From Brachyspira hampsonii 30446 (lineage in GTDB: Bacteria; Spirochaetota; Brachyspiria; Brachyspirales; Brachyspiraceae), in NCBI RefSeq assembly GCF_000316195.1, contig NZ_JH994111.1:1024299-1088298 (forward strand): DNA of 64,000 nt, in the 5' to 3' direction. The notes beneath the pieces were generated by a model. It was not told the DNA's origin and did no database searches. It was given only the letters and a program-made list of their open reading frames with translations. Within the stretch, counting starts at the first letter, position 1. Every line of letters begins with the position of its first letter. The translations under genes and the position numbers were made by a program. Of this stretch, positions 36,889-47,258 are shown piece by piece.

Positions 36889-37986
36889 CTATTCATTACA
36901 TATATTTTCTAATATTTCCAAAACTTTGTTTTTATCTTTCATTATAAAAGCATTTCCTTTATTAGTAAGTTCAATAGGAATATCTTTTTTAATTATATAA
37001 TCTATAAATTTACTTGGTTTTTTAAATTTTGTATTTTTTACAGCACTTGAATTATTTCCTATTTTGAATTTTTTATTAATTTCATTCATTGTATTAGCAA
37101 GAGAAATAACAGCATTTTCTTCATAATTAGAAACTATTTCTTTGAATGCTAATATAAAATTTTTTTCGCTTATTTCAGAGCTGCTTAGATTTAGAATTTT
37201 AGACATTATATTTTTGAATATGTTTATTTCATTAATATAAAAATCATCATTATTTGTTTCTGTTTCTATTCCATTATTATTTAGATATTTAAGAACATTT
37301 TTCATTTTTTTGAACTGTGTTTGTTCTATGGCACTTTTTCCTCTTTCAAGATTAAAATCTTCATTGATTTTGTTGCATATATCTGATATTGAAATTTTTA
37401 CAGTTTGTGTATTTTGTATATTGTACATTTCCAATACTCTATTATAAAAGAAAGTTAAAAATTCTATTTTATCAATATTATTTTCTTCTTTTTTAGATTC
37501 ATTTTCATGTTTTTCTGCTGATTTATAATCTTCAATTTTAAATATATGGCTGCATGAGCTTTTGAATATATTTCTTTTAGCATTATCAAATACTGTAACT
37601 ATTCCAACAATAGCACCGTATCTTGAAAGTCTATCCATCACCACAGTATAATCAACATCTCTGCTTACAAATATTACTATATCTATTTTTTTGTCTATTA
37701 CAAAATCTTCAAATGCATCTATTGATGATATCATATCAGCCATGTTTTTTGCTTTATTAACAGGCACAGAATAAATAATATCAATATGCATATCCCTTAG
37801 TTTCTTAGAATATTTTTTTATAGATTTTGCATCGCCATAAGCTTTTTTTATAGAGTAAACTATCTCTTTGTCTTTTAAATTATTCTTATAAAATAAAAAT
37901 ATATTATTAAGCATTTGTTCAAAATTAACTTCGTAGCTTAAATGCGATACATTTTCTAAGTCTATATATACGCCTATTTTTTTCAT
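36889..37986 (-). CDS. NYN-domain ribonuclease with LOTUS-like domains
   Basis: The 365-residue product begins with a NYN (PIN-like) nuclease domain at about residues 1-160. Expected acidic residues are visible in GVYIDLENV, MADMISSIDAF and FVSRDVDYT. A Lys/Glu-rich linker leads to two repeated segments at about 180-260 and 265-360, each shaped like an OST-HTH/LOTUS domain, with FLTFFYNRVL and FILAFKEIV starts and similar LERGKSAIEQTQFKKMKNVL and GNNSSAVKNTKFKKPSKF blocks. Such proteins cut or bind structured RNA, and in animals they act in RNA surveillance. Target unknown. The start has ggcgga upstream. The neighbouring upstream genes are a YhaN/YhaO-like pair. Confidence 0.82.
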   Translation of the reverse strand: MKKIGVYIDLENVSHLSYEVNFEQMLNNIFLFYKNNLKDKEIVYSIKKAYGDAKSIKKYSKKLRDMHIDIIYSVPVNKAKNMADMISSIDAFEDFVIDKKIDIVIFVSRDVDYTVVMDRLSRYGAIVGIVTVFDNAKRNIFKSSCSHIFKIEDYKSAEKHENESKKEENNIDKIEFLTFFYNRVLEMYNIQNTQTVKISISDICNKINEDFNLERGKSAIEQTQFKKMKNVLKYLNNNGIETETNNDDFYINEINIFKNIMSKILNLSSSEISEKNFILAFKEIVSNYEENAVISLANTMNEINKKFKIGNNSSAVKNTKFKKPSKFIDYIIKKDIPIELTNKGNAFIMKDKNKVLEILENICNE

Positions 37987-38076
37987 AATTCCGCCAATAC
38001 TTGTATAATATTATTATTAAGTATATTTTATAAAGAAATTGATAAAAATACAATACTATTAAAGATAATAAATATA

Positions 38077-40236
38077 TTAAGATAACTCATGTATAATAGC
38101 TTCTTTATAATTTTTCATGATATCTCTTATAAATATATCTTTTGTAAATATTGCTATAGGAATATTATATTTTTTTGAATATTCTCTTATAAATGCTAAT
38201 GCTTCTTTTGTTCTATTATTATCAAAAGTTATAAAAGGGTCATCTAATAGTATTAATCTTCCTTTTTCATGTATTTTTGAAAGTATAGAAAGACGCATAG
38301 CTATATAAACTGCATCTTTTGTTGCTGAAGATAATAATTCCACATTTCTCATTTCATTATTCTTATCTTTTACCATTATTTTATTTTTATCGAATCCGGA
38401 CATTGAAATTACATCATCAGATAAATTTTTTCCTGTTATATGATTGTATAAAAGCTCTGCATCATTTGAAAGAGAATTAAATATATCATCATTTTTTTTA
38501 TTTATTTTTGAGAGCATATTTTCAAGCAGTGCTAATGCTTTCTTTTTTTTGTTTAAATTTTTTATTTCTTCATTATTTTCTGCAAACTCACTTTCAAGAT
38601 TTATTATTTTTTTATGTACATCATCGCTGCTGTTAAGTTCTCCTTGAATATATGAGGCATTAGACATAACTTTGTTCATATTTTCTTTTATAGAATTAAT
38701 TTCTATTTCAAGCTCTCTTAATTTATTTTCTAATGCTTTCATTTCCATTTCATTAAAATCATCAGGATTAATTCCATTTTCATCAAGCTCTTTTAATATT
38801 CTGCTGCAATTAGCTTCTAAAGTTTTAATATCTTTAAATCCGAATTTTTTTGCTTCTATCATTAGTTTTTTAAATAGCTCTTCAGTGCTTTTATATACAT
38901 TATCAAAATTGCTTTTTATTTCATAGTAATTTTCTTTATTTTTCACATTAAGTTTATCAAAGAAATTATTTAATTCCTTATGATGATTTTCTAAATTAAT
39001 TGCCGCTTCCTGTAATTCTTTTTTATAATTTTCTAATTCTTCATCGTTATTTTGTTCAAGTATCAATTCTATTTTAGCCAATTCTCTTAACAGCATATCT
39101 TTTAAATCTGACATCTCCAAATTATCACTTTTTATATCAAGTTCCGGAAGCGAGTCTAATATATCGTTTATAGACTTGTCATTTTTTCCTTCTTTTATGA
39201 GTAAAAATGGTATAGAAGGAAGTATGATTAAAAACCAATATGGATTTTTAAAATATAAACTAAGTAATGCTGATATTAAAACAACAGCAGCTAAAAAAAC
39301 TATCTTTGGTATCTTATTATTTTTTTCTTTTAATTCATCTATTTTTTTTATTGCTTTATCTATTCTTATCATTATGCTTTGATAATCTGTTTTATTTTTT
39401 TCTTCTGAAGATTTTTGAAGAGATTCTATTTTTCCTTTTAAATATGATATTCTATTTTCGCCTTCATCTATTTTTCCGCTTAGTTCATTAATTGTTTTTG
39501 AATGATCTTTTTGAAGGTATATATTTTCATTTATAAATTTATCTTTTTTATTAAATTCATGAATCATTGTATTGATATTTAATAAATTATTTTTTTCTTT
39601 TGCTTTATTTTTTTCTTCTCTTAATGCATTTAATTTATTGTAATTATCAATTTTTTCTTTTAATATATTGCTGCTTTCTTTTAATAATTCATCGAGTTCC
39701 TTCAATTTATCTTTTTTATTAACTTCTGTATTAGCCTTGCTGTATAAGTTACTGAGTTCTTCTTCTATTTCTTCATTTCTGTATTTTGTATTTTTTAATT
39801 GTGCCGGTATTGCATTTTGAGATTTTCCTGAATATTCAGCTTTTATTTCTGATATTATTTTTCCTACATCTATATCTGAAGCAAATAATTTTTTCTTTAT
39901 CTCACTTTCCCAATCCTTAGAGTCTTTTTTACTGTCCGACATTTCAAATATTATTTCGCTTTGTCTTATTGAATATAAATTATTATAGGACTGTGGATGA
40001 AGTTTTATATTTTCATCTATTTCAGGTTCGGTATTAATATCTATATTATCTCCGTATCTCAATTTTATTTGCTTGGCGAATGATGAAGTTTTTTTGTTTT
40101 CTGAAAATAATAACATCAAAGAATCAAATATAGTAGTTTTTCCTGATTCATTTTCTCCGTAAAACAATGTGAGATTATCTGATATTTCAAAAGATTTATT
40201 TTTAAACTTTCCGAATTTATTTAAATTTAATATCAT
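38077..40236 (-). CDS. YhaN-like SMC/Rad50-type ATPase
   Basis: This 719-residue ATPase has a Walker A loop GENESGKT (27-34) at the start and a Walker B segment LILLDDPFITFD near the end, with long coiled coils between, as in Rad50/SbcC. It also has two hydrophobic, probably membrane, segments in the middle (around IVFLAAVVLISALL and WFLIILPSIPF). This feature is known from Bacillus YhaN. It pairs with the phosphoesterase gene 24 bases upstream on the same strand, as YhaO and YhaN do. A role in DNA end processing or repair is likely but unproven. It lacks the SbcC zinc-hook cysteines. Confidence 0.85.
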   Translation of the reverse strand: MILNLNKFGKFKNKSFEISDNLTLFYGENESGKTTIFDSLMLLFSENKKTSSFAKQIKLRYGDNIDINTEPEIDENIKLHPQSYNNLYSIRQSEIIFEMSDSKKDSKDWESEIKKKLFASDIDVGKIISEIKAEYSGKSQNAIPAQLKNTKYRNEEIEEELSNLYSKANTEVNKKDKLKELDELLKESSNILKEKIDNYNKLNALREEKNKAKEKNNLLNINTMIHEFNKKDKFINENIYLQKDHSKTINELSGKIDEGENRISYLKGKIESLQKSSEEKNKTDYQSIMIRIDKAIKKIDELKEKNNKIPKIVFLAAVVLISALLSLYFKNPYWFLIILPSIPFLLIKEGKNDKSINDILDSLPELDIKSDNLEMSDLKDMLLRELAKIELILEQNNDEELENYKKELQEAAINLENHHKELNNFFDKLNVKNKENYYEIKSNFDNVYKSTEELFKKLMIEAKKFGFKDIKTLEANCSRILKELDENGINPDDFNEMEMKALENKLRELEIEINSIKENMNKVMSNASYIQGELNSSDDVHKKIINLESEFAENNEEIKNLNKKKKALALLENMLSKINKKNDDIFNSLSNDAELLYNHITGKNLSDDVISMSGFDKNKIMVKDKNNEMRNVELLSSATKDAVYIAMRLSILSKIHEKGRLILLDDPFITFDNNRTKEALAFIREYSKKYNIPIAIFTKDIFIRDIMKNYKEAIIHELS

Positions 40237-40260
40237 TTTTATTTTCCATATTTTTAATTA

Positions 40261-41331
40261 TTATCTTTTATTATTTTGTAATGCAGTATATAGTTTTTCT
40301 ATGCCTATTCTTTTTGCAATTTCAACTATTTCTAAATCTTCTTCATTATTGGTATTAAATTCATATTCATCTGCTATAGATAAAAACTCTTTTATAATGC
40401 TTTCATTATATGCATTTTCAAGTAAAAATATATCCGAAGTTTTTATATTAAAGTCTCTTACATATTTTGAATATTTATTTTTTATGCTGTTTATTTTTTC
40501 TTCAAGTTCATTCTCATCTTCAGCTATTCCGTAAATATTAATATCTATAATATCATTTATGTCCCATTCAGAGGCTTTCTGTTCTAAATTTGATATATTG
40601 TAAATGTTGCTTTCATACACTCTATATATTCCGGCATTTTTGATATTTATAAATGTTTTTTTTATTGAATTATTTTCAGTATCAATAGCCAAACATCTTC
40701 TTATACCCATTTCTGATTTAGTTCTTCTCCAAACTCTTGCAGAACCTGTATATATTATTTCTATATTTTCTATATTAACTTCCATCTGTTTATGTATATG
40801 TCCAACTACTGCAATATTAGGATCTATTTTTTTTATTATATCTATTGGTATGCTTGCTGATTCTTCATTTTCTTCTATAGCCCACAATGTACCTTCTACT
40901 ATTCCATGTGCTATTAGTATTCTGTTATCAGCATTTAGATTTTCTATTTTTTTATTTATATCATTATCTATAATATATTTTTCACTGTAGGGAAGTGCTA
41001 TAATATCCAAGTTATCAATATTAAAAAAAGTTATATCTTCTATTACTATTAAATTATCTGGGAATTTTAATTTATTTAATGTTATGCCTTTCGCTTTTAA
41101 ATTCTCATGATTGCCTTTAAGCAAGTATACATCTTTTTGATAATCCTCTATTTTTTTTGAGAACACATCTTTTAATCCTTGCAAATCTTCAAAAGTATTG
41201 AAAGTATCGCCAAGAAGCATTAAGGCATCATAATCTTTTGCATATTCTATTATCTCATCCAGCACAGAAAGAGAATATTCTTTTTCCTCTAGGCTGAGAT
41301 GAAGATCGCTTGATATTAATAATTTAGGCAT
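40261..41331 (-). CDS. YhaO/SbcD-like metallophosphoesterase
   Basis: This 356-residue protein has the calcineurin-like nuclease fold of Mre11/SbcD/YhaO. Metal-binding motifs run in order: SSDLHLS, LLGDTFN, LKGNHEN, a HGIVEGT segment and GHIHKQ. It should act as the nuclease partner of the YhaN-like ATPase immediately downstream. The two, with the NYN-LOTUS gene 90 bases further on, form a nucleic-acid-processing block. The ribosome binding site is weak (agaga). Whether it is nuclease or phosphatase cannot be told from sequence alone. Confidence 0.86.
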   Translation of the reverse strand: MPKLLISSDLHLSLEEKEYSLSVLDEIIEYAKDYDALMLLGDTFNTFEDLQGLKDVFSKKIEDYQKDVYLLKGNHENLKAKGITLNKLKFPDNLIVIEDITFFNIDNLDIIALPYSEKYIIDNDINKKIENLNADNRILIAHGIVEGTLWAIEENEESASIPIDIIKKIDPNIAVVGHIHKQMEVNIENIEIIYTGSARVWRRTKSEMGIRRCLAIDTENNSIKKTFINIKNAGIYRVYESNIYNISNLEQKASEWDINDIIDINIYGIAEDENELEEKINSIKNKYSKYVRDFNIKTSDIFLLENAYNESIIKEFLSIADEYEFNTNNEEDLEIVEIAKRIGIEKLYTALQNNKR

Positions 41332-41672
41332 AATAAAATTTCTCTTTTTAATATATAATAATTTTGAAACTGTATTTTTATATTATAAAGCAAATATATT
41401 AATTAATCAATATTAGTTATTATTAGAGTTATTATAAAATAGATGTATTATATTATTGTACTTAATTATAAGTATACAAAAAATATAGAATAAAAGTTGA
41501 AAAAATCATATTTATATTATAGAATGCGAGCAGGTATGATTTGTTATTAAATAATATCTGATTATATGCCAAGCCAATAATATGAAGTTTCTCTATTATA
41601 AAATATCAAAAAAATTTGCATAAAATTTTTTAGTAATAATAATTTCATATCAAGCAGTAATAGGATTGTATT
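41332..41672. other. Gene-free, AT-rich gap before the lipoprotein pseudogene
   Basis: No open frame of note, RNA gene or clear promoter pair was seen here. The segment separates the phosphoesterase gene (minus) from the pseudogene (plus). A minus-strand 84-codon frame at 41645-41899 only overlaps the pseudogene start and looks incidental. A small palindrome, tacttaattataagta, lies at 41459-41474. Confidence 0.5.
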
Positions 41673-43397
41673 ATGAAAAAGAATTTTATTAATAAGAAAA
41701 TGTATTTTTTACTCCTTTTATTGATTTTAATAATAGTTATAATAATGTCCTGTAAAAAGGTTAATATTTTAAGCCCTACACATATACCTCCTACAACAGA
41801 TTTTAGATTGCCTGAATACACAATACCAAGCAAAATAGATGTAAACCCAGTGCCTGCTAAATACGGTGAAGTTTTCGGAAGTTTTAGAAGAAAGTTCAAA
41901 TATCAAGGAAAATGGTATATATTAGCTGACTATATGTATGATTATGACCCTAAAAGCAAAACATTAAATAAAAAAGCTTAAGACATAATACTTCAAATAG
42001 ATGAGAGCGGAAATATAGTAGTTTATGATAAAAATAGTAAAGGATATAATCATTTATTAAAAATGAATGTCATAGAAGAAAACAGAGTTTTATATGAAGA
42101 TTATTATTATGGAAAGTATTAATATTCTTCAAGTTCTTTTACTACTACAGACTGTAACGGTGAAGTAAATTATCATTCATTTCGCACAGGCATAATTTTT
42201 GATAATGAAGTAAGAACATCATCAGATTTAATAAATTGGACAACGGAGGGATCTAGTGATAATGTTTATAAAACTCTTCCTTCTGTAAGTACAGACCCTA
42301 ATGCTAGCTTTCAAAGAAGATTTGGTGTTAGCAGTTATAAAATTGTAGAGTTTAAAGATTATATATATTTAATAGGTTTAGAAGAAGATTTTTCTGAGCA
42401 AAATCCAAGCGGATGCCGAAATGAAATTTAGGGAGCATTTACAACAAGTAAAAATGTTTATTACAGAATAGATAAAAATAAAGATACATCTCTAGGTTCT
42501 AATTGGGAGAAGATTAATACGCCTTGGGGACAAAGAAGAAGTCTTAATATTCGATATGATAAAGATAAAATATATGTTACAAAAGTAGAAATGGTATATT
42601 ATGAAAATGACCCTTCTATTAATAAATGGACGCCTAAATATGAAAAATTTGAAAATGATAATACTATATGGTCAAACAGCGATGGCATAACCTGGCAAGC
42701 AGAGCCTAATTCTTCAGCTTATGATAATGCTAAAAATGTATTATATATTGGAGGAGATTTGCCTTATATACAAAATAGGATAAGAACTCCTGAAGAGCCT
42801 AATTGGGTAAGATTAGATAATGGAAGATATTATAAATCTGACAATTCTTATGAAACTTATACAATCAATAACAAAACTTATTATGTTCCTATACCTCCTT
42901 ATGAAGAAATAAGAGCTGCTCATAATAGTGGGCAGGAATATTTTACTATTACAGAAGCTCATATAAAAAGTGCCGGGCTTAATCAGTTTTTAACCAAAGA
43001 TAAAGAGCCTAATAAAGATGAAGATTGGACAGTTATCACTCCTATAGATTATACAGATAAATTAATGGTATGGCAGAGCGGCGGTGAGAAAGTTATGCTT
43101 AATATTAATAATAAGGCAGTGCAGCTTGTAGACTATACTCAAATAGAATATATGTATAATACTATTAAAGAATATTCTATTGTTATAAATGATTTGAGAA
43201 AAACAGCAAAAGAATATAGGGACGGAACTTATTGGGATACTTCAGCTAATTATGGACAAGGAGGATATATAAAAGATGTTCTTCTTGGTATGGAATATGA
43301 TGCTAGGGCTGATATGCTTGAGATTTTAATGAATAACAGAGAATACATTATGCCCGATGATGCTGTTACGCATTATACTGTGGAGTTTAAATATTAA
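41673..43397 (+). pseudogene. Lipoprotein pseudogene with three in-frame stops
   Basis: One reading frame of 574 codons runs from 41673 to 43397 but is broken by three stops in the same frame: TAA at 41979, TAA at 42120 and TAG at 42429. The frame is otherwise continuous and protein-like, with no frameshift. The start encodes a long lipoprotein signal peptide ending in IIMSC, a good lipobox. Tyr, Trp and Asp-rich repeats follow, of the kind seen in beta-propeller-like surface proteins (for example LINWTTEGSS and NWEKINTPWG). I do not recognise a family. The last piece, 42591-43397, is the longest intact open frame. Recent decay of a surface lipoprotein is the simplest reading. Confidence 0.85.
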
Positions 43398-43531
43398 TAA
43401 ATAATATATCATTATTAATTTTTTGTTTAAATGCAATTTTATTTTTATATTAGCTTGCATTAAATTAATATTCAAATATAATGCAAAATTATTTTATTGA
43501 TGGATTTATTCATACTTATTTTGTTTTACTT

Positions 43532-44785
43532 ATGAAAAAAATATATATAATATTTTCTTTGATGATTGTTTTAGGCATCAATTTATATTCCCAGATTATT
43601 CCAACTATTGATTATAAAACTTTTATTAATGCTTATATAGAATCTGCAGGAATGTATAATAATATACCAAAAGAAACATTGAATATTTTAACAGAAAGCA
43701 AACAGATGAATCAACTTTTTGATGACGGTATAAAAAGTTTTACATTAGGCGAGCTTATAACAATAGCTCAGAATCCTGAAAAAGTTCTTGATACTACAAC
43801 GAATGAATCAGTTATACTTTTAGTAGGTACTACATTAGGATTTTTAGAAGTTGCTAATATGCAGCAGGGGACGGCTACAGTGGTTATTAATGCTTTAAAA
43901 AATAAAATGGCTTTTAATGCAGCTTCCGGAAATAATACAGGACTTCTTATACCTATGCACACGCCTATAGGAAGTTTCGGAATTAATTTATACAGTGATG
44001 TACCTCTGCTTCATATAAACGATATAGTAAATCCTCCTACATCTCAAAATGATTATGATTCATTAGCTAATGCTTTGGATATACTTCCTATACCTCATAT
44101 TAATGCTTATTTGCAGGTTAATCTAGGACCTGTACCTTTGGCTTTAACTCTTAGAGGAGGAATGGCTTTGGGATTTAAAGAGATTTATGGTGCTGTTGTA
44201 AATGATGTTGAAATAGAATCTCTAGGCTGGAATATAGGTGCTTCATTAAAGGCTTATCTTTTTAGAACTAAATATTTCTTCGGAGATTTAAGATTCGATT
44301 TTAATTATGACGAAGGAAATTTAAAAATGGCTGCCAATAATAGAAATATATATGTGCCTCTTTATTTAGGTTATGGAGGAGGAACTGATACAGGTGTAGT
44401 ATTCAATGGAAATGCCTTTTTAGAATCAAAGTGGAAAACTTTTGCTTTGAGTCCTAAATTAGTATTCGGATTTAAAATGCAGGATAAAGTGCCTGTTATA
44501 CAGTATTTAGCTGCTTATTTTTCTTTGGGGGCTGATATCATATATGGAAGTTTAGAATCAAAAGTTGGAGTAAATGGTATAGGAAGCTATGCTAATATTG
44601 TTGGGCATGAAATAACAGTTAATGATTTGTATATACCTAATTCTCAGGATAAAATGTCTTATCAGCTTTATGATATGAGAGTGGGCTTTCATTTTGATAT
44701 ATTTTATCAATCATTTGCTATTGAGTACGGCATATTTACAAAACAATTTGCAGTCTCTTTTATACCTATAAACATAAGGTTTTAA
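43532..44785 (+). CDS. Outer-membrane beta-barrel-like protein
   Basis: This ~417-residue protein starts with a signal peptide (KKIYIIFSLMIVLGINLYSQ). It continues with alternating hydrophobic strands and ends in Phe, typical of outer-membrane barrels. I prefer the ATG at 43532; the frame opens 17 codons earlier at 43481, which would spoil the signal peptide. Neither start has a clear ribosome binding site. It is followed after 12 bases by an OmpA-type lipoprotein and then another barrel, so the three are probably one envelope operon. The family is not recognised. Confidence 0.65.
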   Translation: MKKIYIIFSLMIVLGINLYSQIIPTIDYKTFINAYIESAGMYNNIPKETLNILTESKQMNQLFDDGIKSFTLGELITIAQNPEKVLDTTTNESVILLVGTTLGFLEVANMQQGTATVVINALKNKMAFNAASGNNTGLLIPMHTPIGSFGINLYSDVPLLHINDIVNPPTSQNDYDSLANALDILPIPHINAYLQVNLGPVPLALTLRGGMALGFKEIYGAVVNDVEIESLGWNIGASLKAYLFRTKYFFGDLRFDFNYDEGNLKMAANNRNIYVPLYLGYGGGTDTGVVFNGNAFLESKWKTFALSPKLVFGFKMQDKVPVIQYLAAYFSLGADIIYGSLESKVGVNGIGSYANIVGHEITVNDLYIPNSQDKMSYQLYDMRVGFHFDIFYQSFAIEYGIFTKQFAVSFIPINIRF

Positions 44786-44797
44786 TAGGAAAGTATT

Positions 44798-45385
44798 ATG
44801 AGATATTTAAAGATATTTTTTATTTTATTAATTGCTTTTATTTTAATCTCATGTTTTATACCTGAAAGAAGATTATATTTTACTTGGAACAGACCTGCTA
44901 AACAAATAGATCCTTGCAATTATGAATTTAATACAAGCAGTAATATGAATTTGATTGAAACGCAAATAGGAACAATGCTTGATACTGATAAAGAAATATA
45001 TTACAGGTTAAATGAAGAAAAACCTTATAATGTAGAAGACTATGTATATGTTATGAATGAAGTTATTAGTTTTATGAGTAATAATAAAAGCTGTATTTTA
45101 ATTGTAGAAGGGCATGCTGATATTATAGGTCAAGGCAATGGGGATATTAACTTCAAATTATCACAGAGAAGGGCTAGTGTTATAAGAGATGTTATACTTT
45201 CTTACGGATTTTCTTATAAAAGAGTTAAAATTTTCCCTTATAGCGATATAATGCCCAAATATACTAATGATATTTACAAAAACAGAAGAGTAAATTTTAT
45301 AGCACTGAAATGCGAAAGGGATCTTGACAAATATATAAAATATTATGATAATGTTACTAATCAGTTAAGCTATATGGAGAAATGA
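44798..45385 (+). CDS. OmpA-family lipoprotein (peptidoglycan-associated)
   Basis: This 195-residue protein has a lipoprotein signal ending in LISC and a C-terminal OmpA-like peptidoglycan-binding domain. The family motif appears as NFKLSQRRASVI, preceded by VEGHADIIG and followed by NRRVNFI. Such Pal-like proteins tie the outer membrane to the cell wall. It lies between two barrel genes; its stop overlaps the next start region. The start has tagga upstream. Confidence 0.85.
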   Translation: MRYLKIFFILLIAFILISCFIPERRLYFTWNRPAKQIDPCNYEFNTSSNMNLIETQIGTMLDTDKEIYYRLNEEKPYNVEDYVYVMNEVISFMSNNKSCILIVEGHADIIGQGNGDINFKLSQRRASVIRDVILSYGFSYKRVKIFPYSDIMPKYTNDIYKNRRVNFIALKCERDLDKYIKYYDNVTNQLSYMEK

Positions 45386-45387
45386 TT

Positions 45388-46056
45388 ATGTTCAAATCAT
45401 ATAAAATAATATTTATAAGTTTATTATTGATGTTATTAAGTCAAATTTCTTATGCCAATATAGGTGGATTTGAGATAATAGCAAATGTACCTATAGGGGC
45501 AGGCGTAACAATTTATGAACCATATTCAAAATTTAATAATGGAGGAAATTTCCAAATAGGAGTAGAGGCTGATATAGGATATATGTTTAATATAAGAGAA
45601 AATATGGGAGTAAGTCTGCTTGGTTCTTTGGGATATGGTTTTACGGGATTCAGTTATTCGCATGGCAATGATATTAATTTTAAAAGTTATGTGCATGATA
45701 TTTATATAGGTTTTTATCCTAAATTTAATATACAAGGATTTTCTATAGGTATTAATTCCGGAGTAAAATTTGGATTAGCTTCTTCTTCTTCATTAAAAAA
45801 TTCTAGTTCTGAGTTAAAGGCAGAAACTAAAATTGAGCCTAGAACATATATAAAAGGTACTTTTGATTATTCTTTCTTTTTTGATGATAATAATGCTTTG
45901 AATATAGGGCTTTATATAGGTTATGATTGGGGCTTTAAATGGAATGAGGCTATATCAGATTCAAGTGTTTCATCAGGAGACAACTATGGAAATTTAGATG
46001 TAGGTATTCAAATAGGCTATAGATTTGGTCCTAGATTTGGAGAATATTTATTTTAA
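45388..46056 (+). CDS. Small outer-membrane beta-barrel protein
   Basis: This ~222-residue protein has a signal peptide ending near QISYA and many alternating strands with Gly and aromatic residues, ending in Phe. That is the pattern of a small outer-membrane barrel. I prefer the ATG at 45388, with ggag eight bases upstream, over the ATG six bases earlier, which would be too close. It is the third gene of the envelope operon and ends before a strong shared terminator at 46074. Function unknown. Confidence 0.7.
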   Translation: MFKSYKIIFISLLLMLLSQISYANIGGFEIIANVPIGAGVTIYEPYSKFNNGGNFQIGVEADIGYMFNIRENMGVSLLGSLGYGFTGFSYSHGNDINFKSYVHDIYIGFYPKFNIQGFSIGINSGVKFGLASSSSLKNSSSELKAETKIEPRTYIKGTFDYSFFFDDNNALNIGLYIGYDWGFKWNEAISDSSVSSGDNYGNLDVGIQIGYRFGPRFGEYLF

Positions 46057-46073
46057 TTAAAAAAATTTAATAA

Positions 46074-46103
46074 AAAAGGCATGTAGAAAACTATATGCCT
46101 TTT
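46074..46103. terminator. Bidirectional terminator
   Basis: aaaaggcat (46074-46082) pairs with atgcctttt (46095-46103); the stem continues inward through four more pairs to an aaaa loop. It ends the envelope operon and the converging peptidase gene. Confidence 0.85.
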
Positions 46104-46122
46104 ATTTATTTAAATATAATTT

Positions 46123-47238
46123 TTATAAAACTATTAAATCTGTAGGAGTATCATTTATAGAAACTCCTCCGTTTTTAGTTACTATTACCATGTTTTCTAT
46201 TCTAACTCCGCCTAAATTTGGTACATATATTCCAGGCTCAACTGTAACCACGCATCCGCCTTCTAAAACATGGTCAACAAGAGGTGAAAGTCTAGGAGAT
46301 TCATGTATTTCAAGTCCTACACTATGTCCCAATCCATGTCCGAAATACTGACCGTAACCTTTGTTTTTTATTATTTCTCTTGCAGCATTATCAACTTCTT
46401 TTCCTAACACTCCTGAATGTATTGCTTCTATGCCTTTATGATGTGCTTCTTTTACTATATTATATATTTTACTCATCTCTTCAAAGTTATTTCCTTTGCC
46501 GAAGAAGAAAGTTCTTGTTATATCGCTTTTATATCCGTCTCTGGATAATCCGAAGTCCATAAGTATATTGTCGCCTAATTTTAATTTTCTTTCAGAAGGT
46601 ACTCCATGAGGAAGTGAAGTTCTTTCGCCAAAAAGCAGTATAGTATCAAATGCAGTTTTATCTCCTCCTTCTTTACGCATTTGATATTCTAATTCTGCTG
46701 CTAATTCCTGTTCTGTTACTCCCTCTTTTACAAATGCAAGCATTTTAGTCATTGCTTTTTCTGCTCTGTTAAGATTATCTTTTATTATTTTTATTTCTTC
46801 TTTTTCTTTTATATTTCTTATGGAGTCTATATCAGCCTTACTTATTGCTATTTTTATTGAATTGTTAACCATAGAAGCAACTATACTTTCATAATCAGAA
46901 AGATAAAGTCCGTTTTTAGCGACATGTATTTCTTTAATATTATTTTCTTTACAGAATTCAGCTACAGCATCTTGATAAGTTACAGCCACAAGTATAACAG
47001 TAGTTTTATGTGTAACTTTGGAGGCATGCTCAGAATATCTTGAGTCTACAAATAGATATTTTTTGCCATTACTGACAAGAAGCCAGCCGGCACTGCCTTT
47101 AAAACCTGTAAGATAGAATATATTTTCATTTTTTGTGATAAGAATATTTTCATTTGTTAATTTTAATAATCTTTCTAATCTTGCATCATAATTGAATTTT
47201 TTATTTTCTCCGCTTTCAGTTAAAGTTAATTTACACAT
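46123..47238 (-). CDS. M24-family Xaa-Pro aminopeptidase
   Basis: This ~371-residue metallopeptidase removes N-terminal residues before proline. The creatinase-type N-terminal domain ends near residue 130. The catalytic domain shows the metal ligands in order: DFGLSRDG and YKSDITRT (two Asp), GHGLGHS (His), HESP region (Glu) and VRIEN (Glu). I prefer the ATG at 47238 because a cggag site lies nine bases upstream; the frame also opens at a TTG two codons earlier. It lies 20 bases after the AroQ-like gene on the same strand. It is a housekeeping cytoplasmic enzyme. Confidence 0.9.
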   Translation of the reverse strand: MCKLTLTESGENKKFNYDARLERLLKLTNENILITKNENIFYLTGFKGSAGWLLVSNGKKYLFVDSRYSEHASKVTHKTTVILVAVTYQDAVAEFCKENNIKEIHVAKNGLYLSDYESIVASMVNNSIKIAISKADIDSIRNIKEKEEIKIIKDNLNRAEKAMTKMLAFVKEGVTEQELAAELEYQMRKEGGDKTAFDTILLFGERTSLPHGVPSERKLKLGDNILMDFGLSRDGYKSDITRTFFFGKGNNFEEMSKIYNIVKEAHHKGIEAIHSGVLGKEVDNAAREIIKNKGYGQYFGHGLGHSVGLEIHESPRLSPLVDHVLEGGCVVTVEPGIYVPNLGGVRIENMVIVTKNGGVSINDTPTDLIVL

Positions 47239-47258
47239 TTTCAAACTCCGTAATATAT

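Noticed and set aside
41645-41899. 84-codon minus-strand open frame
   Set aside because: It only shadows the start of the lipoprotein pseudogene on the other strand and has no coding features.
41673-43397. Programmed stop-codon read-through of the lipoprotein gene
   Set aside because: Three stops, two of them TAA, and no recoding signal; gene decay is far simpler.
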